Shown piece by piece: positions 20,107 to 33,412 of a stretch of 64,000 nucleotides of DNA. This DNA is from Tethya wilhelma (Eukaryota > Porifera > Demospongiae > Tethyida > Tethyidae), in NCBI GenBank assembly GCA_964030475.1, contig CAXIPT010000002.1, positions 3,350,454 to 3,414,453 on the forward strand, in the 5' to 3' direction. The notes under the pieces are model-generated. The model searched no databases. It saw only the letters and a program-made list of their open reading frames with translations, and was not told the origin of the DNA. A program made the translations under genes and the position numbers. How positions within the stretch are numbered: the stretch's first letter is position 1; each line of letters opens with the position of its first letter.

Positions 20107-23100
20107 TGAGGAGGTATTTAGCAGCAAGAACACACCACAGAGGAGACTCTGGAGCATTTGATGCTAGGAGATCAACCTAAAGATAAACAAAAGCAAAACA
20201 AACAAACAAACAAGCAAACAAACAAACAAGCACTTAACGCTGATAATTTCTAAAATTCTCCTGCATGATGACACAAGGGTTTATCTCATGCATGGTGTAT
20301 GAAGTAGTTTGAGGTACTTGTAACTTACATGTTCCTCTGACAGTTTAGTACTCTCAGCTTCTTGAAAAGACCTAATGAGTTTTCTTAGATCATCTCTGTT
20401 GGGGGTAGGAAGACTGGGTGAGGGAAGTCCCCTATAGGTAATATGGATTACATCATGAAACAGAACAATAAATAGCTGCAAAATGCATACACGCATAATT
20501 ATGTACCTCCAAACGTCAGGAAAGTTGTCCTCTTTGGCTGTCAACACGACTCTGATGTTCTTTGGGAGCGGTTTGAGTATCCAACTGAAGTAGTGCTCAC
20601 AATTCTAATAAGACAGTTGATGCATAAATAATTCACAATTAATGTATAGCCATCATAAAATGATCAGAGTTTTGAACTTTAAAAATCATCGATTGATATT
20701 GAGGAATAAAATTGATATTGATTCTTACTGTCAAGAGATTAACATTAATATCAACATTATAAAATTTAATATGTACCTGATCCCGGTTCCAACTGACTGA
20801 TCAAGAGATATCAACAATTATCATATCATACGTACGGTATCATACGTACGGTAGTACGTATAGTAGGAATGGGCCGACTGTCCCATAGACACAATACAAA
20901 ATGTTGGCCACTATAAAAATCTAGTCAAACAAAATTAAACCTTCAAAGTTGCCCAGAGGCTCTTACTGACAGATTACCAACTGCATGCAAGGCCTAAAGC
21001 TCACAAAACCTTTCCTCAGCACTCGTAGTGAGCGCTATTGGGAAGCCACCATAGTGCCATTTTTGTTCTCCTAACGTACTTACTTACTTACGTACGTACT
21101 TCCTAACTGACTTACTTGAAAACGATTTCCAGAGAACCAAAATGTGTTGAGCCAACTTTGACAGCACAAAGTAAGTTCTTTTCATGGGTACTATATACAT
21201 TCCTTGATACTCGTTTTCATCATAAATAGGCCTAAACAGAAACTAGAAAGCTTTGAAACTTAGTGTATAAATTCATGTACTACAATGCAGCCATCTTGTA
21301 GGTAGAGTTCAAAGGTCATCTATACACGTGGCATTATTATGCGCATGCGCATTAGCCTCCTTCACTAGTATATAGTGCTGCTACTCAAGCTTTTTGTAAA
21401 GACTAACCAGTCTCTAATATTTTCCACACTGTAGTGTTGAAAAAAGTGAATGAACAAGTAGTAAAAATTTCAAAAAAATAAGTAGTGTAGGAATGGGCAG
21501 TGCTGTAAAAAGCATTGGAACAAGGCATGTCTCAATTTCGGCACATGACTACTTCATTTTTTATGCCCAACTCTTGGTTGGCAGAGCAGTTTAAGTTGCT
21601 TGTTTTATTATGATCTACTCCACTGCTTAGCTAACTGATTAGATTGAACTAATGCAATAATAAGCTATGGTACTATAGTAATTAATACAGATCTTTGTTG
21701 CATTTATGACACTGAGGATCCGTATTAGGGATCAAGAATAAACCAAAAATGAAGTAGTCATGTGCCGAAATTGAGACATGCCTTGTTCCAATGCTTTTTA
21801 CCGCACTGCCCATTCCTACACTACATTTTTTTTTTTTGAAATTTTTACTACTTGTATTATATAAAGCTATGAATTCTAAAATCAAAAAATACTTTTTTCT
21901 AACTCACTGATTAACTAGTATCAACCCCTTCAATAATTTCTGGCGATTCAAAATCAATTCTTACCGTCAAGAGATCGACATTGTCAATAACAAGGACGGC
22001 CTTCATTCCTGAATCTTCGAGACAGACAGACAGCTTCTCCAGCCAAGAGACAAACATGTCGCAGAGCTCTTGAGGTTTGATGGGTATGGCAGCTGTCTCC
22101 TTACAGAAATACACCATCTATATAGAATAGTACACAATACGCAGTTGTACATTTAGTATAGTAGAAAAGAGCATGATTATCTACTCTTGTTATAGACAAA
22201 ATTATTGAAATGATTCCAAGTACAACTCAAGGCCACAAGCGGGCTAGTCTCAGGCTGCCAAATTTTATTCCTACTAATATTTTGTGCTTATGGTATGAAG
22301 TCAGTTAGGCTCATAAACCTGACTTTATCAAATGTGTGGAGGGATTGGTTTATGAGGCTAGTTATGATTGCAATGTTTGCCAGCAAAACAAGCCTAAATG
22401 AACATTCAAGCACAAAATTCAGCCGAGATAGTTCAAACTTACTTTTTGTAGAAATCTTCGATACAATACTCCCGACTCAGCACTCGATGAGCACTGATTC
22501 TTGACAAAGTGGTAGAACACGAGAAACTCTCCACTTTGCTGAAGCTGTTCAATCCTAAAAACAGTAAAACAAGTATATAGTTAATTTCAATCTCATGTAT
22601 GTCACATTATGGCCTATTCCACATGCAAGGGAAGATTTTTTGTGATAAACAATAATTATTACGATGGAAGATGTACCACTTGGTGATGACAGCTGTTCTT
22701 CCCATTCCAGGACGACTGGTAATCAGCACTGAAGCTATAGTGTCCTCCTCAACAAGGTAGCTCTCCAAATGTTCCATAACCTACATGTAAATGGTACGTA
22801 TAATACATAGTAGCAAGTGAGACAAAAGAACGATAGTCTTGTACTCAGGTCTAGTAAAATTCAAATGGTGCTATCTTTACATCAATAAATAGAGAAACCC
22901 TCCAAATGCTTGCTTAGAAAAATGTCTAGTAAATTAGAAAAATATTCAGATGCTAGGTTTGCGATAATTTTTAGCAGACATTACCTCATCTGTAGCAACG
23001 AGGGAGCTCGGAGGGAGCTGTTTGAAGTTCTTGAAGACATCCACCTGCTCCCACTCCCTCCTCATGTCCTCCAGGTAGGCTGTCCTCTCTATCACTCCAT

Positions 23101-24179
23101 CGCTGTCATTCTCCATCTTGATCAACAGGTTGTGCTCCTATGACAATGGAAAGATTACATCACAATGATGTAATGAATCAAGCTATTATTAAATGATTTG
23201 CCATTGAATTTAATACCTCATCTAAGACTTTTTCAAGCTCAGTAGTCAAACGAATAAGACTAGCTTCCACTTCAGCAGTACAGTCGATATGCTGTAGTAC
23301 ATAACACATAAAACTTACATAATGTTCCTATGTGTCTGTGTGGATGTGTGGATGTGTGGATGTGTGGATGTGTACATGCGTGGATGCGTGGATAAATGTG
23401 GATGACTTACAATCGACTTGTCATTTTTGACTTTCTTCACGCGATCCTTCAGCTTGCTAGGCTGAGCTATGTCACTGTGGAAAGAATGTCCATTAGGAGC
23501 ATTTACATGTGGTGACCATTACCACACACAGTAAGTATCATACTGTTACAGTGTATGTCAGTATACTTACCATTCTTCTGGTACGAAGACAAAGAACGAC
23601 GATCTAGCACTGGGGTTGTTCAGAAAACCATATTCAGTTTCAATCTTGGTCAGCCTGAACACAGACGGAACCAAGAGTTAAAAATTACGTAGTAACTCTT
23701 TTCTTTAGAACGGAGAAATAGTTCAGACTGTGGCTAGCTGCAACTTACAAATAGCATTCAAGATAGATTGAAAAGAGCAACATTAGTGCCACAACATTTC
23801 TATAACTGTGACTTTCACCAACTATAGCTACAGATCTATATTAGAGCACTTTTAAAGCGAGAGGGCATGAGAGTGCCTAAGGGCATACAATACAAATAAG
23901 TGCAGCAGACGCACAAAAGAAGGTGGGTAAAACATTAATACAGACTTACCAAAACAAAGACTACAATCATACAATTTAGCAGAGGTGGGTCAAGCATGAA
24001 TTTAACCATAACTTAGTGCAATTGGACATACAAACATAATTTATGTAGTCTCACTTGTCAGCAGGTCCTTTTAGAAAACCAATGAATACGTCTGATTGCT
24101 TGACTTGGTTTACTGCCACTTTTATGAGTTCTTCCTCTCTCTAGAGTGAGTGGATAAGAATGATGGGCACACACACAGA

Positions 24180-24230
<51 letters not shown>

Positions 24231-24231
24231 N

Positions 24232-24299
<68 letters not shown>

Positions 24300-26094
24300 T
24301 ACAATTGATGGAAGGTCATCCTTATTCATGAAACAGGGAACAACAGAGCAGCCTTCTTCTTTATACTTAGCAACCAGAGGAGCAAAGTGATCCTACAAAA
24401 CAAACAAAATATTCAATATCATAACTACTTCTGTTTAGTAGCTATTTGTTGTGTCAAAAATAAGTCACAAAGAAAAGATTGAAATGAAGTCACAAACAAA
24501 TTATTGAAACGAAGCATATAATATTATCATTTTAAGTGCAAAAAATTATCGTATGAATAGCATACAAACCTTTAAGAAAGTGTCGACAATGGCACGAGTG
24601 CCAGATGGAGCCGAGACATAGACATTGAGAACAAACTTCCATTTCACGTTCCAAGGAGAACCGGGAACCCAGTGAACAGACTCTGCCGAGACATAACAAC
24701 ATTGCATCAATCATTGTGAATTTAGAAAGATAATAGTAAGAATTACAATAGCCTTCCTTGTAATTAGCCTCATCCCCAGGCTCCTCTTTGACCTTTCATT
24801 TTGGAAGACCTGGGAATGTGTCAAGTCAATATGTATGCTAACCATTTTCAGTTTCAACGGCATTTTTAAAGAGTGCTTTAGTTTCATCGACTCCCTCCCA
24901 GCGGCCGAGGGACTCCACAATCTCCTTGGCTGAGAGACGAGGCAGATCAGTGGACAAAGAGCGTTCCTCACCTCCTGAAAGAAGAGAGAGAAAAATGAAA
25001 CAAGAATTAGAAAAAAGATGCTTGCTACAATCCAAACGGTGTGTCATTCTGTATTCTATTTTTAAAAGAAAATCATTAGTTATTCACAAAGTAGGAGCCT
25101 GGAAATGATGCTACAACTAGTCAGTATTCACTTCCAATTCCTGAGAGAGGGCAAGATTTAGTATCTAGATAAAATACGCTTGCTATAATCCGGCCAAACA
25201 CTGCATCATAATTATTACAATTTTCAGAGGAATATTCATGAAATAGGAGACTAGGAACAAGGCTACAACTAAATAAATGCAGTCTTGTCTCCAGGGTTTT
25301 TCCCTCATGAAAATATTTGTGAAGGAGAAGCTTGGGAATGAGGACATAGCTAGACAACTAGATAAACTATACATAGTTTCAAGTTAACTGACCAAAAAGT
25401 AAAATCATTGGCATGTACAGTACAACAATACAACAAATTACGAGTCTTACCATTCACCACCCCCTCGTGATATTCAGCCCCTCCATCAAGATCAACACTA
25501 GCCTGTAGTCTCATCTCAAGATCAGATCTGATCTTCTTCAACTCGGCAATCTCCTTGTCCCTCGACTCTTCCAATCTCTGATACATTGTCTTCCTTATCT
25601 CAAGCTGCTGGTGTAAACTCCTGGGAAAGATAGAAATCAGAGGGAACTGGTATAACTCCTAGTAGTGGTACTCAGGCCATTCCTTTTTTTAGCGTTTTGT
25701 CCCAAAAATTGTGGGTACATAAAGTTACATCTGTTGGGATTCTAGAGACATAACGATTACATTGATTTGCATTGTGTGTAGTGCAGTAATCCACAAGGAC
25801 AATTTCGTAAAAAATAAGACTCTTAAAAGAATGAGGAAGGGATTTGCCTTCACAGTCTCAAAATTTACAGAAGTAAAGCAAGGAGGGTACAGCTTAATTC
25901 TATCAAGGCTATAAGCAAAATCTTTGTCAGCATAAAAGCTACAGTCTTACTCGATTGTCTCCATAGCGACGTGGTTCTCCTCAATCAATCTCTCCTTCTC
26001 TTTCTTGAGGTCTTCATACATTGTCTGTCTCACACGAAGCTCAGAACGTAGGCGGTCATTTTCATGTTGCAATGCCTCCATAGCAACAGCTCCT
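20107..26094 (-). CDS. Nephrocystin-3-like STAND ATPase, 5' and middle exons
   Basis: About fifteen short minus-strand exons with GT..AG borders. At 26094-25952 and 25622-25452 they encode a coiled coil (HENDRLRSELRVRQTMYEDL; LHQQLEIRKTMYQRLEESRD). Exons at 24976-24842, 24689-24570, 24392-24303, 24140-24056, 23660-23575, 23476-23410, 23294-23218 and 23139-22984 encode an alpha/beta region (FVLNVYVSAPSGTRAI; VKQSDVFIGFLKGPADK). 22783-22668 carries a P-loop-like SRPGMGRTAV with Arg where Lys is usual. 22118-21964 carries WLEKLS and a Walker B-like AVLVIDNVDLL. 20600-20507 encodes WILKPLPKNIRVVLTAKEDN. The order and motifs match nephrocystin-3, a ciliary inversin-compartment protein (NPHP3 in vertebrates). 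No C-terminal TPR repeats lie in this orientation; they are missing or behind the 19824 gap. The exact start is unresolved. Confidence 0.75.
20827..21856 (+). mobile_element. Full copy of ~1 kb composite TIR element, inside an intron
   Basis: Same order as 1079-2068: CATACGTACGG lead-in, TAGGAATGGGC end, ACTT tract, TGCGCATGCGC, then fold-back stems at about 21450-21560 and 21750-21856. It lies within an intron of the nephrocystin-3-like gene. Confidence 0.75.
23338..23400. repeat. Short GTGTGGAT minisatellite
   Basis: About seven imperfect 8-base units (GTGTGGAT and variants) in an intron of the nephrocystin-3-like gene. Confidence 0.85.
24181..24294. repeat. (CT)n then (CA)n microsatellite spanning a contig join
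   Basis: A run of CT, an N at 24231, then a run of CA, within an intron of the nephrocystin-3-like gene. True lengths are unknown because of the N. Confidence 0.95.
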
Positions 26095-26859
26095 GTACAC
26101 CACCTCCCAGTAACTATCACTCACTAGGAGAAAATATGTTGTCAAGAATTAGTCACAATTCTGTTGGTACAAATAGAACAACGCACGTCTAAATGCAGTT
26201 TCCTTAATTTTGACATATGTAATCGTATACTGTACATATGTGATGTGCACAATTTGACTCTGTTTCGTCTGAAGTATATAGATAATTTAAGTGTGTGTTT
26301 GTGTATGCCTTTGAATGGCTCTACACAGACATAGTAGTACAGTGAAAACAGGTTGCTTGGCAACTATACTGTACAGTGTAATGGGTGTGACAATTAGTTA
26401 TTAAAGGAATGCAATTGGCGAACAGTACAACGCAGAACACGACTGACAAAACTGACATACAACAACACTGACTCAAATACAATATACACACACATACCAG
26501 TCATTGCATATAGCCATTTAATAGTAATGAAACATGCTGTAGGAGTGTAGCCTCATATCTAAGCTCTCTCTATTCGGAGCCTGGGTACAAAGCAGGTGGG
26601 AGTGACAGACAATTAGATAAAATTGAGTGACTGGTATTCAACATAATAAAGCAACTCTCCATTAGCTACTGAGCTTTGAGCAGTGACTCATATTGAGTGT
26701 AGCTATATACAGCATGGCCTGGTTCACCATTGGTGCTCCACTTGCAACTGAAATTATATGCCAATGAAACTAAAACAGGCTGACTACACTGTGAAAATTT
26801 AACATATTGACAGTAAATGACACACACACGCTCTTCAGCCACATAACCGTTGCTCATTG

Positions 26860-27108
26860 TAGAAACCTATTACTCACCTTCAGCTGGCTTTTCAGCAACT
26901 CGAACCCAAGTTTTTAGAAGACACTGCTCAGTCCATGAAGTGAAGTATCCACAGAAAGCGGTTTGGAACTGGTCGCTAAAAATAAATGCAAACAGTGCAG
27001 CGCATAATAATTCCAGCGTTCCCGCGGCGCGCGCCTGACCTGAATCCATACGCGCGTAATCGATCTCGGGGGCAATCAATGTGGTTTGGATCATATCATG
27101 GACTAGCT
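26860..27108. promoter_or_regulatory. Candidate bidirectional promoter, CpG-rich
   Basis: It lies between the divergent nephrocystin-3-like (minus) and chondroitin synthase-like (plus) genes. The GCGGCGCGCGCC stretch near 27020-27035 is unusually GC-rich for the window. A good splice donor on the minus strand (GAAG|GTGAGT near 26877) suggests a first, possibly non-coding exon of the minus-strand gene here. Functional assignment is inference. Confidence 0.4.
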
Positions 27109-30100
27109 ATGCGTCTCTACGTGTCTCACCTTCTCTTCCTCGTGGCTGGATTGACTCTAGGCCTCCTTCTAGCTTCATCATGGCAGCTGCTGGACTCTTG
27201 TACGAGCCAGTACGAAGAGTATGAAAGGATAGTCCGCCGCGGCCTCCAAGACTGCGTGTGTGGGGATGAGTTGTTTTCGCTACAAAGACTGGCTGAATTA
27301 TGTATCGATGATAAAAGTACAGGAAACGTTTCAGCAGCTGAGGTTGCAGCTGGTGGTGGTGGTGGTAAGTCTGATGATGTGGCAGCCATGAATGCATACT
27401 TGCACCCAGCAGACTCACTGTTGTACAAAGAAAGGCTCAGGTTAAAGACGAGAGACCGGCTGGGATATAAACCAGGTTCTAAGGGTGAGCCAATGCTTCT
27501 GAGTGAAGAATACACCTTCAAGGAGGAGATATTTGTTGGGGTGCTGACACAAGAAGTATATCTTTCCACTCGAGCGCAATCGGTGTATGAAACTTGGGGA
27601 AAACAAGTCGACAAGCTAGTCTTCTTTGTCGGCGAAGATTGTAACGTTTCAGCAGAACTTTCACATTTACCGATAGTCAAACTAAAGGGAGTACCAGATG
27701 TTAGCTACCCGCCGTTGAAGAAGTCCTTTGCCGTGCTGAGCTACATTTATCAACATTATGTGAGTCAATTCAAATGGTTTATACGAGCTGACGATGACGT
27801 GTATATTCGTACCAACAAATTGAGAGACTTGCTACGTAAGATGAACCCTTATGAGAGTGTGTATCTAGGTCGTGCAGGGATTGGTCGCAAGGAGCATCTA
27901 GAAGGATTGAAGTTATTGCTACACGAACGCTACTGTATGGGAGGACCAGGGATTATACTGAGTGCAGGGGTGCTCAGGTTGATTGCTGCACACTTGGAGA
28001 GCTGTGTAGAAGCAGGTAATATTAAAATAAATTTAACTTAAAAGAAGATGAAAATTCATTGATCACAATCATACACGTATTATTGTAGAAAGAAAAACCA
28101 TTGATAGTTTTTGAAGTCATATAAAATACTATTCATTGTAGTAATAACAAAACATTAGTGTAGGAATCACTTAAATTGCAAAATCTGGCAACCAACCTAA
28201 ACAGAGTAATGTGTACAATTAAATTAACAAACCATTAAGTTATGAGTGAATCATTGAAGTGCATTCCTCAGGCTGCATGTGTGTGCACATTGTGTCACTG
28301 CGGGGCCCTTGAATGAATGTTAATTGCCCACATACCAGCAGGAATTTATGCTTGTACTCCTGATAAGTAAAGTTTAAGGTTTAGGGGTCAAGATAGCATA
28401 ACAAATTAAACTTTAATGATTTTAATTTGATGTTAGTATACCAGCTGCATGCAATAGTAATTAAAGTAAGCTGGTACTGGTTACACCTTCACCACTTAGC
28501 ATTTACGATACCCCTCAAAGGGTTGAAACCATGCATGCATGGCCCGGGCCTTTGATCTTTCACACTTTTTACAACCCTACACAGGGTGCATATAACCTGT
28601 ACCACTACCAATTAGAATTATTTACACCCTATTTTTAACAGTATATATAAATTAAACTGACCAGTGAGTCCAGCTAGCATAAGCCATGTAGCTGCATGAT
28701 ACAAACTCTAATGTCTGGAAATTAAATCTTGCTCTTCCACTAATCATTAATACATGCAGTGGCAGTATTGTTCCAAGGTGAAGAAGACAGAGATCTGATC
28801 TGGGATGATGTTGAAATTGGTCGCTGTTTCAGTCGAAAGTTGGACGTACAATGTTCTTCGTCGACAGAGGTAAAGTATATTCACTATGAAGTTACTGTAT
28901 GCCAGACACCACTGATAGATATAGCCGTTGTATTTTGCATATACTAGTACATCAGGATGAATCATGAAAGGTATATTATAACTTATATGTTATTCCACAT
29001 GTAAACTTGCAGTCTCGACTGTACTTTGTCTTTGATTACCATGGTGACGCACTTCGACCTCTCACTTTGTGGACTAAACCTGACTTCAAAGACCTTATTA
29101 GTCTCCACCCTCTCAAACAACGTAATAATATGAGGGCTGTCCATCATTACTACACAACACTAGAGTTTGAATCAAAGTTTGAAGAGCTGCAAGTGTTGGC
29201 TAAATATTTGAACGATCTGTGTGTTACACTCCCAGCTACTGTTGCTCCACCCCGGTCTATTCATAATGGCTGCAATATCACACTCAACCCACATTTCGGA
29301 GATTTTAATCACTCTCTCAATTACATAGGGACATCTCCTCACATTGTTCCAATAGCAGAGGTACCGTTTGTACACAATCCGAGAGACAGATTTGATTTTT
29401 CACCTTGGATACGATTCAATAATTCATTAGTCCAAGAAATAGGAGGGTTCTCCCCCCAGCATGCCCCCTACACTAGCTTTAGATCAGAAATGACACACAT
29501 ATTGAGAGAACTAGCATTGTACCTTAGTAAAAGCAAATCTAAATCGTTTGTTGGAGTAAAGATACTGGATGGATACACTAGATTTAATCCTCACTTAGGT
29601 AGAGAATATCTACTGAATCTAAACATAACATTTGAAGTGGAGAAAACACCGGAATTAAAACAATTTCATCTCATCCGTGAATTCGGACCATCAATATCCT
29701 TAATCGAGACACCCCTGTCATTATTAACACCCCCCACAGTGCATGTAATTCTACCAGTGGAACGTATCGATGACAGGTTGAGAGGATTCCTGTCCAGTTA
29801 TGTCAGCATAAATACAGCACCTCACTATGGTCAACAAAGCCGTTTGCATCTCATTGCTGTCATGTTCTCAAACGAACTTGCTTCAGATTTAAAGCTAGAA
29901 TTGAACGACATCATTCAAACGTCTCTAGTATCACTATCCATTACCATGGCGATAGGAGAAGGAAGTTTCAATCGTATTAAAGCAGTAGACATGGGGATGA
30001 TGTCACTCACAGACAAGCAAGCTATTGCTTTCGTAGCTAACAAATGTCAGATTTGGGGATTCATTTTTCAGCCATTGCTGTAGCAATACAATACGACAAG

Positions 30101-30453
30101 AAAGAGTATATTTTCCCATACCATTTGAATTGCATGGATCGTACAACCAATGGACGACATTTGACCCTCCACCACCTTTGACGTCTGTGTCGGGACAGTG
30201 GTCGTACTACAATAATGACCTCGTGTGCATTTATAAAGAAGACTACGATTCTATCAATGATCTCCATGACAACAAATATGGTGAAGGATTGTTTGAGCGT
30301 GTTAGCGCAAGTTTTCTCGAAGTAATGCAAGCTCCAGACCCCAGCCTCTTTCTGCTTGGAAGTGACAAGAGTTGTCGCGATTTAGAGTCGATTAGTCAAA
30401 GGGAATTATGTCAGAGATTAAAACAGGTTGGACAGGAGGATCAGGTTGAATGA
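27109..30453 (+). CDS. Chondroitin sulfate synthase-like glycosyltransferase with frameshift
   Basis: Three exons: 27109-28014, 28760-28869 and 29013-30453. The N-terminus is a type II signal anchor (LLFLVAGLTLGLLLASS), expected in the Golgi. The first exon contains the fringe-like beta-1,3-transferase region with GVLTQEVYLSTRAQSVYETW, SYPPLKKSFAVLSYI, the DxD-type FIRADDDVYI and GGPGIILS. Exon 3 begins SRLYFVFDYHGDALRPLTLW and contains the chondroitin-GalNAcT half (TVHVILPVERIDDRLRGFL). The frame breaks near 30035-30050. An excess base there would explain why downstream homology (VYFPIPFELHGSYNQW to the end) sits in another frame. Total length, about 815 residues, fits CHSY1-type enzymes. 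An earlier in-frame Met at 26986 is less likely because the anchor should be near the start. The frameshift could be a sequencing error or real decay. Confidence 0.85.
28015..28759. other. Intron 1 of the chondroitin synthase-like gene
   Basis: AT-rich, with no recognised insertion. It is bounded by a GTAATA donor and a TGCAG acceptor. Confidence 0.6.
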
Positions 30454-31749
30454 AGCAAATATTTAGGAGAGCTGAACAGCTTGAGAAACACACTCTTATT
30501 CACTGCGGGAACTCCGGAAGATGAAGACTCCGGCTAACTAAAAAAGTTAAACTTCTGAAGCACTAAAAAAAATCATGTTCAAAGCATATTACACTTAACT
30601 ACCTGCACTACAGTGCCATGTATTTCTACAACTTTTATTTTTGTCATAGATATGTATAATATCTATGTTTTTGTGAAGTTTTTGCACTGAGCAACGTGAT
30701 TTGGGAACAGGTCGTCAAAAATAAATGCAAACTTTAGAGCAAGTCGAGCTTGACCATATTGGTTGTCGACCTTTTACCATATGGCTAGCAGCCGCCATGC
30801 CCAGGTATTATATGATACGAAATCGAGGTAAGGACCTACTCAAGAAGACCCAAAAATGTAATCAAGAAAAAAATTAACCCCTCCGCTACTGAATAAGAGT
30901 CACTGGTGCCCACTGACCGTTGCTGGGTGCTGCTGAGCTGGAAGCTGAGCGGTGGGAGCTGGAGACCGCAGGGGGAGCAGACTGCCAGTGTAGCCTCTTC
31001 CCAAGTAAACAGCCTACGCTGACTAAAGATGGAAGACTCCAGGAAAGGAGAGTAAAAAGAGAAGAACAAAGCAGAATCCACTGTAGGTCAACTGTAATAA
31101 TTAATAATTATTCCTCTAACTATATAGTTGTATTATTAAACAAGGGATGTTCAATTAAACAAACTGTTTTTCATTTCAGTTTACAGATATTCAAACACAG
31201 CTGATGTTAATGGTATCTCTTAGGACCGCTTCAAAGGCGGATTGGTACGACCAGTTCAATACTGAGTTATTGGTTCTCATTGTCTAAGTAAGAGTGATGT
31301 AAGCAATGTTATAGTGTATTTTTATCTTCTGTTTCAGTATATATTCTTGTTCCTTTATAGCAATGAACGAGCGGAGCATCAGTGATACTGGAAATTGCTG
31401 TGTTGGCCGTCCCTAAGGACTCGCGGGTCTCCTTCGAAAACCAGTTAACTCTTAAAACGAGCAACTTTACACCCAAACTTAGAGGTTAGTAACCAATAAC
31501 ATTATACCATTTCATTTTTAATATCACTTCTCTATTGTTTACAGAGGCAGCCAATGTTAATGTCGTCTCTTAGGACCCGCACAACAGTGATGGGCAGAAT
31601 GTCCCTAAGGACTCGCAGATCTCTTTTGAAATCTTTTCACTGTTAAGATGAGCAACTTTGTAGCCAAACTTAGAGGTTAGTAACCAACAACATTATACTA
31701 TTTTATTTTAAATATCACTCCTCTATGGTTTAAGAAAGCATCTAATGTT
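30454..31749. other. Intergenic region with a ~190-base duplicated unit
   Basis: From about 31385 a unit containing GTCCCTAAGGACTCGC, GAGCAACTTT and CCAAACTTAGAGGTTAGTAA is repeated at about 31599, ending at the N at 31750. A related TTAATG..CTCTTAGGACC start also occurs at about 31207 and 31556. A possible short first exon (ATGGCTAGCAGCCGCCATG at 30781, donor GTATTA) is too short to assign. The 5' end of the tectonic-like gene is probably lost in the gap. Confidence 0.5.
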
Positions 31750-31829
31750 NTCACCTACCCTAGACTCTCTCCTCTTCTTCATTCAGGTAATAATAGCAAG
31801 ACATTGGTTAATCTTCAGTGACACACTCA

Positions 31830-31889
<60 letters not shown>

Positions 31890-31890
31890 C
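31830..31890. repeat. (CA)n microsatellite
   Basis: CA repeat in the intron before the first visible tectonic-like exon. Confidence 0.95.
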
Positions 31891-31935
31891 TGTGCACTCA
31901 TCATCATGTTTGGTGTCTCTTACACTGTTCCTTAG

Positions 31936-33378
31936 CTCCAGCAATGAAGTGTGTGTGGACACCTCTCAAGTCCTGCTCACCTCCCTCCCAAGGTGCACCT
32001 GTGACCAGACCTCCTTCCTCTGTGTCATGATGGAGCAAGGTAGCTAGATACAAATACCTGTGTGCCCTTTCTGTCCATGGCAGAGATTTGATCTAGGCCT
32101 TGAGATCTGGTTTGGAATTAGACTAGTAGTGTGACTATTAAATTCTCTGCTACAACGCCAGTGGGCTCTATTAGTAGCTTAGTTGTAAGAGTATTCAACT
32201 AGAATTTTGAAACACCCACAGGCTTTGAATCCCATTTAGATCTCAATTTTTTTGTTCCTTTTCTGATCTCCATACAAACATTGCATGCCGTTTTCACGTA
32301 ACAATAAAATTATTACACCTTAGAAAAGTAGTTTCTAACTCTACTCTATTATTTTTCACCCTAGATTCCTTCAGACTAAGTTATGGAGCCCCTCCAACTG
32401 TCGACACTGAAGAAGAGTTTTCTTCCACCTTGGCCTCTCTCTCCAGACCGAGAGTGGAGCCTCTGCTACAGCTGCAGAGACCGACACTCGAAGACACCTT
32501 CTACAGAGTAAGAATTGACACATCAGTCTTATTCCCAGATTTTAGTTTTATCATGCATGCCAAACCTATCACCATGCCCCTTTTCTTGTGAGTATTGAGT
32601 ATCATACCCGTACAGTAGTATAAATGGGCATGGTTATGGCTGGTATAGCTGGTAGCATGGCTATAGCTGGTAGCATGGCTATAGCTAGTAGCATGGCTAT
32701 AGCTGGTGGCATGGCTGTAGCTGGTAGCATGGCTATAGCTGGTGGCATGGCTGTGAAATAGAACGAATTTTAGTTCTTCAATTTGGCTCCTCCTACCACT
32801 TACGGTGAACCTCTCTGTTCAACCTCAAACCTTTAAAGAGGGTTACTACTAGCCTTGTTCCCAGGCCTTCCCTGGCGCGTATTTTATACTTCGCGAGTTG
32901 CTTAGCCCTCCTTTTTCCTCACCCATAATATTGGAGAAGGCCTGTATACGAGGCTAGGTTACTACCCCAAACCTCTAAAAAAAATGCATGTTACTAACAA
33001 AATACACATTTCTGCTGTTTATGGTACACTCAGAAACTATGTACATGTAGAACCAATACAAAGAGATTTTCTCTGCTATCATTTTACAAAGCCATTTCTC
33101 TTCCCTTCCCACAGGTTGGTGATCCTCTCCTGGTGCTCAGAAATGGTGTCATGGATTTCCTGACTCTCCCCAGTTCACTGAACGGCCTACACTGTCATGA
33201 TGGCAACCCAATCGGTGAGATACAGTAGAGTGAAGTTGTGTACTTTCTCGAAAAACTCGATCCTAATAGGAAGTTGGAGGTGGAAGGTGTAACATGTGTA
33301 GCTAAATCCAAACTTTTTTAAAAAATTTTTTATAAGTATGTACACATGTTTATGTTCCCTATCTCAAGTTCTCTCTTC

Positions 33379-33412
<34 letters not shown>

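Noticed and set aside
24058..24330. Frames rich in Cys-Val, Thr-His or Arg-Glu repeats
   Set aside because: They are translations of CA/GT and CT microsatellites around an N and have no other coding features. The same holds at 19.7, 31.8, 36.4, 57.3, 59.5, 61.7 and 63.5 kb.
26666..26857. Minus-strand 63-residue frame with a CKWSTNGEPGHAVYSYTQYE stretch
   Set aside because: It could be a 5' exon of the nephrocystin-3-like gene, but no acceptor/donor pair or family similarity could be confirmed.
32640..32760. Possible CRISPR-like spaced repeat
   Set aside because: The 18-base units are directly adjacent with no spacers: a minisatellite in a eukaryotic intron.
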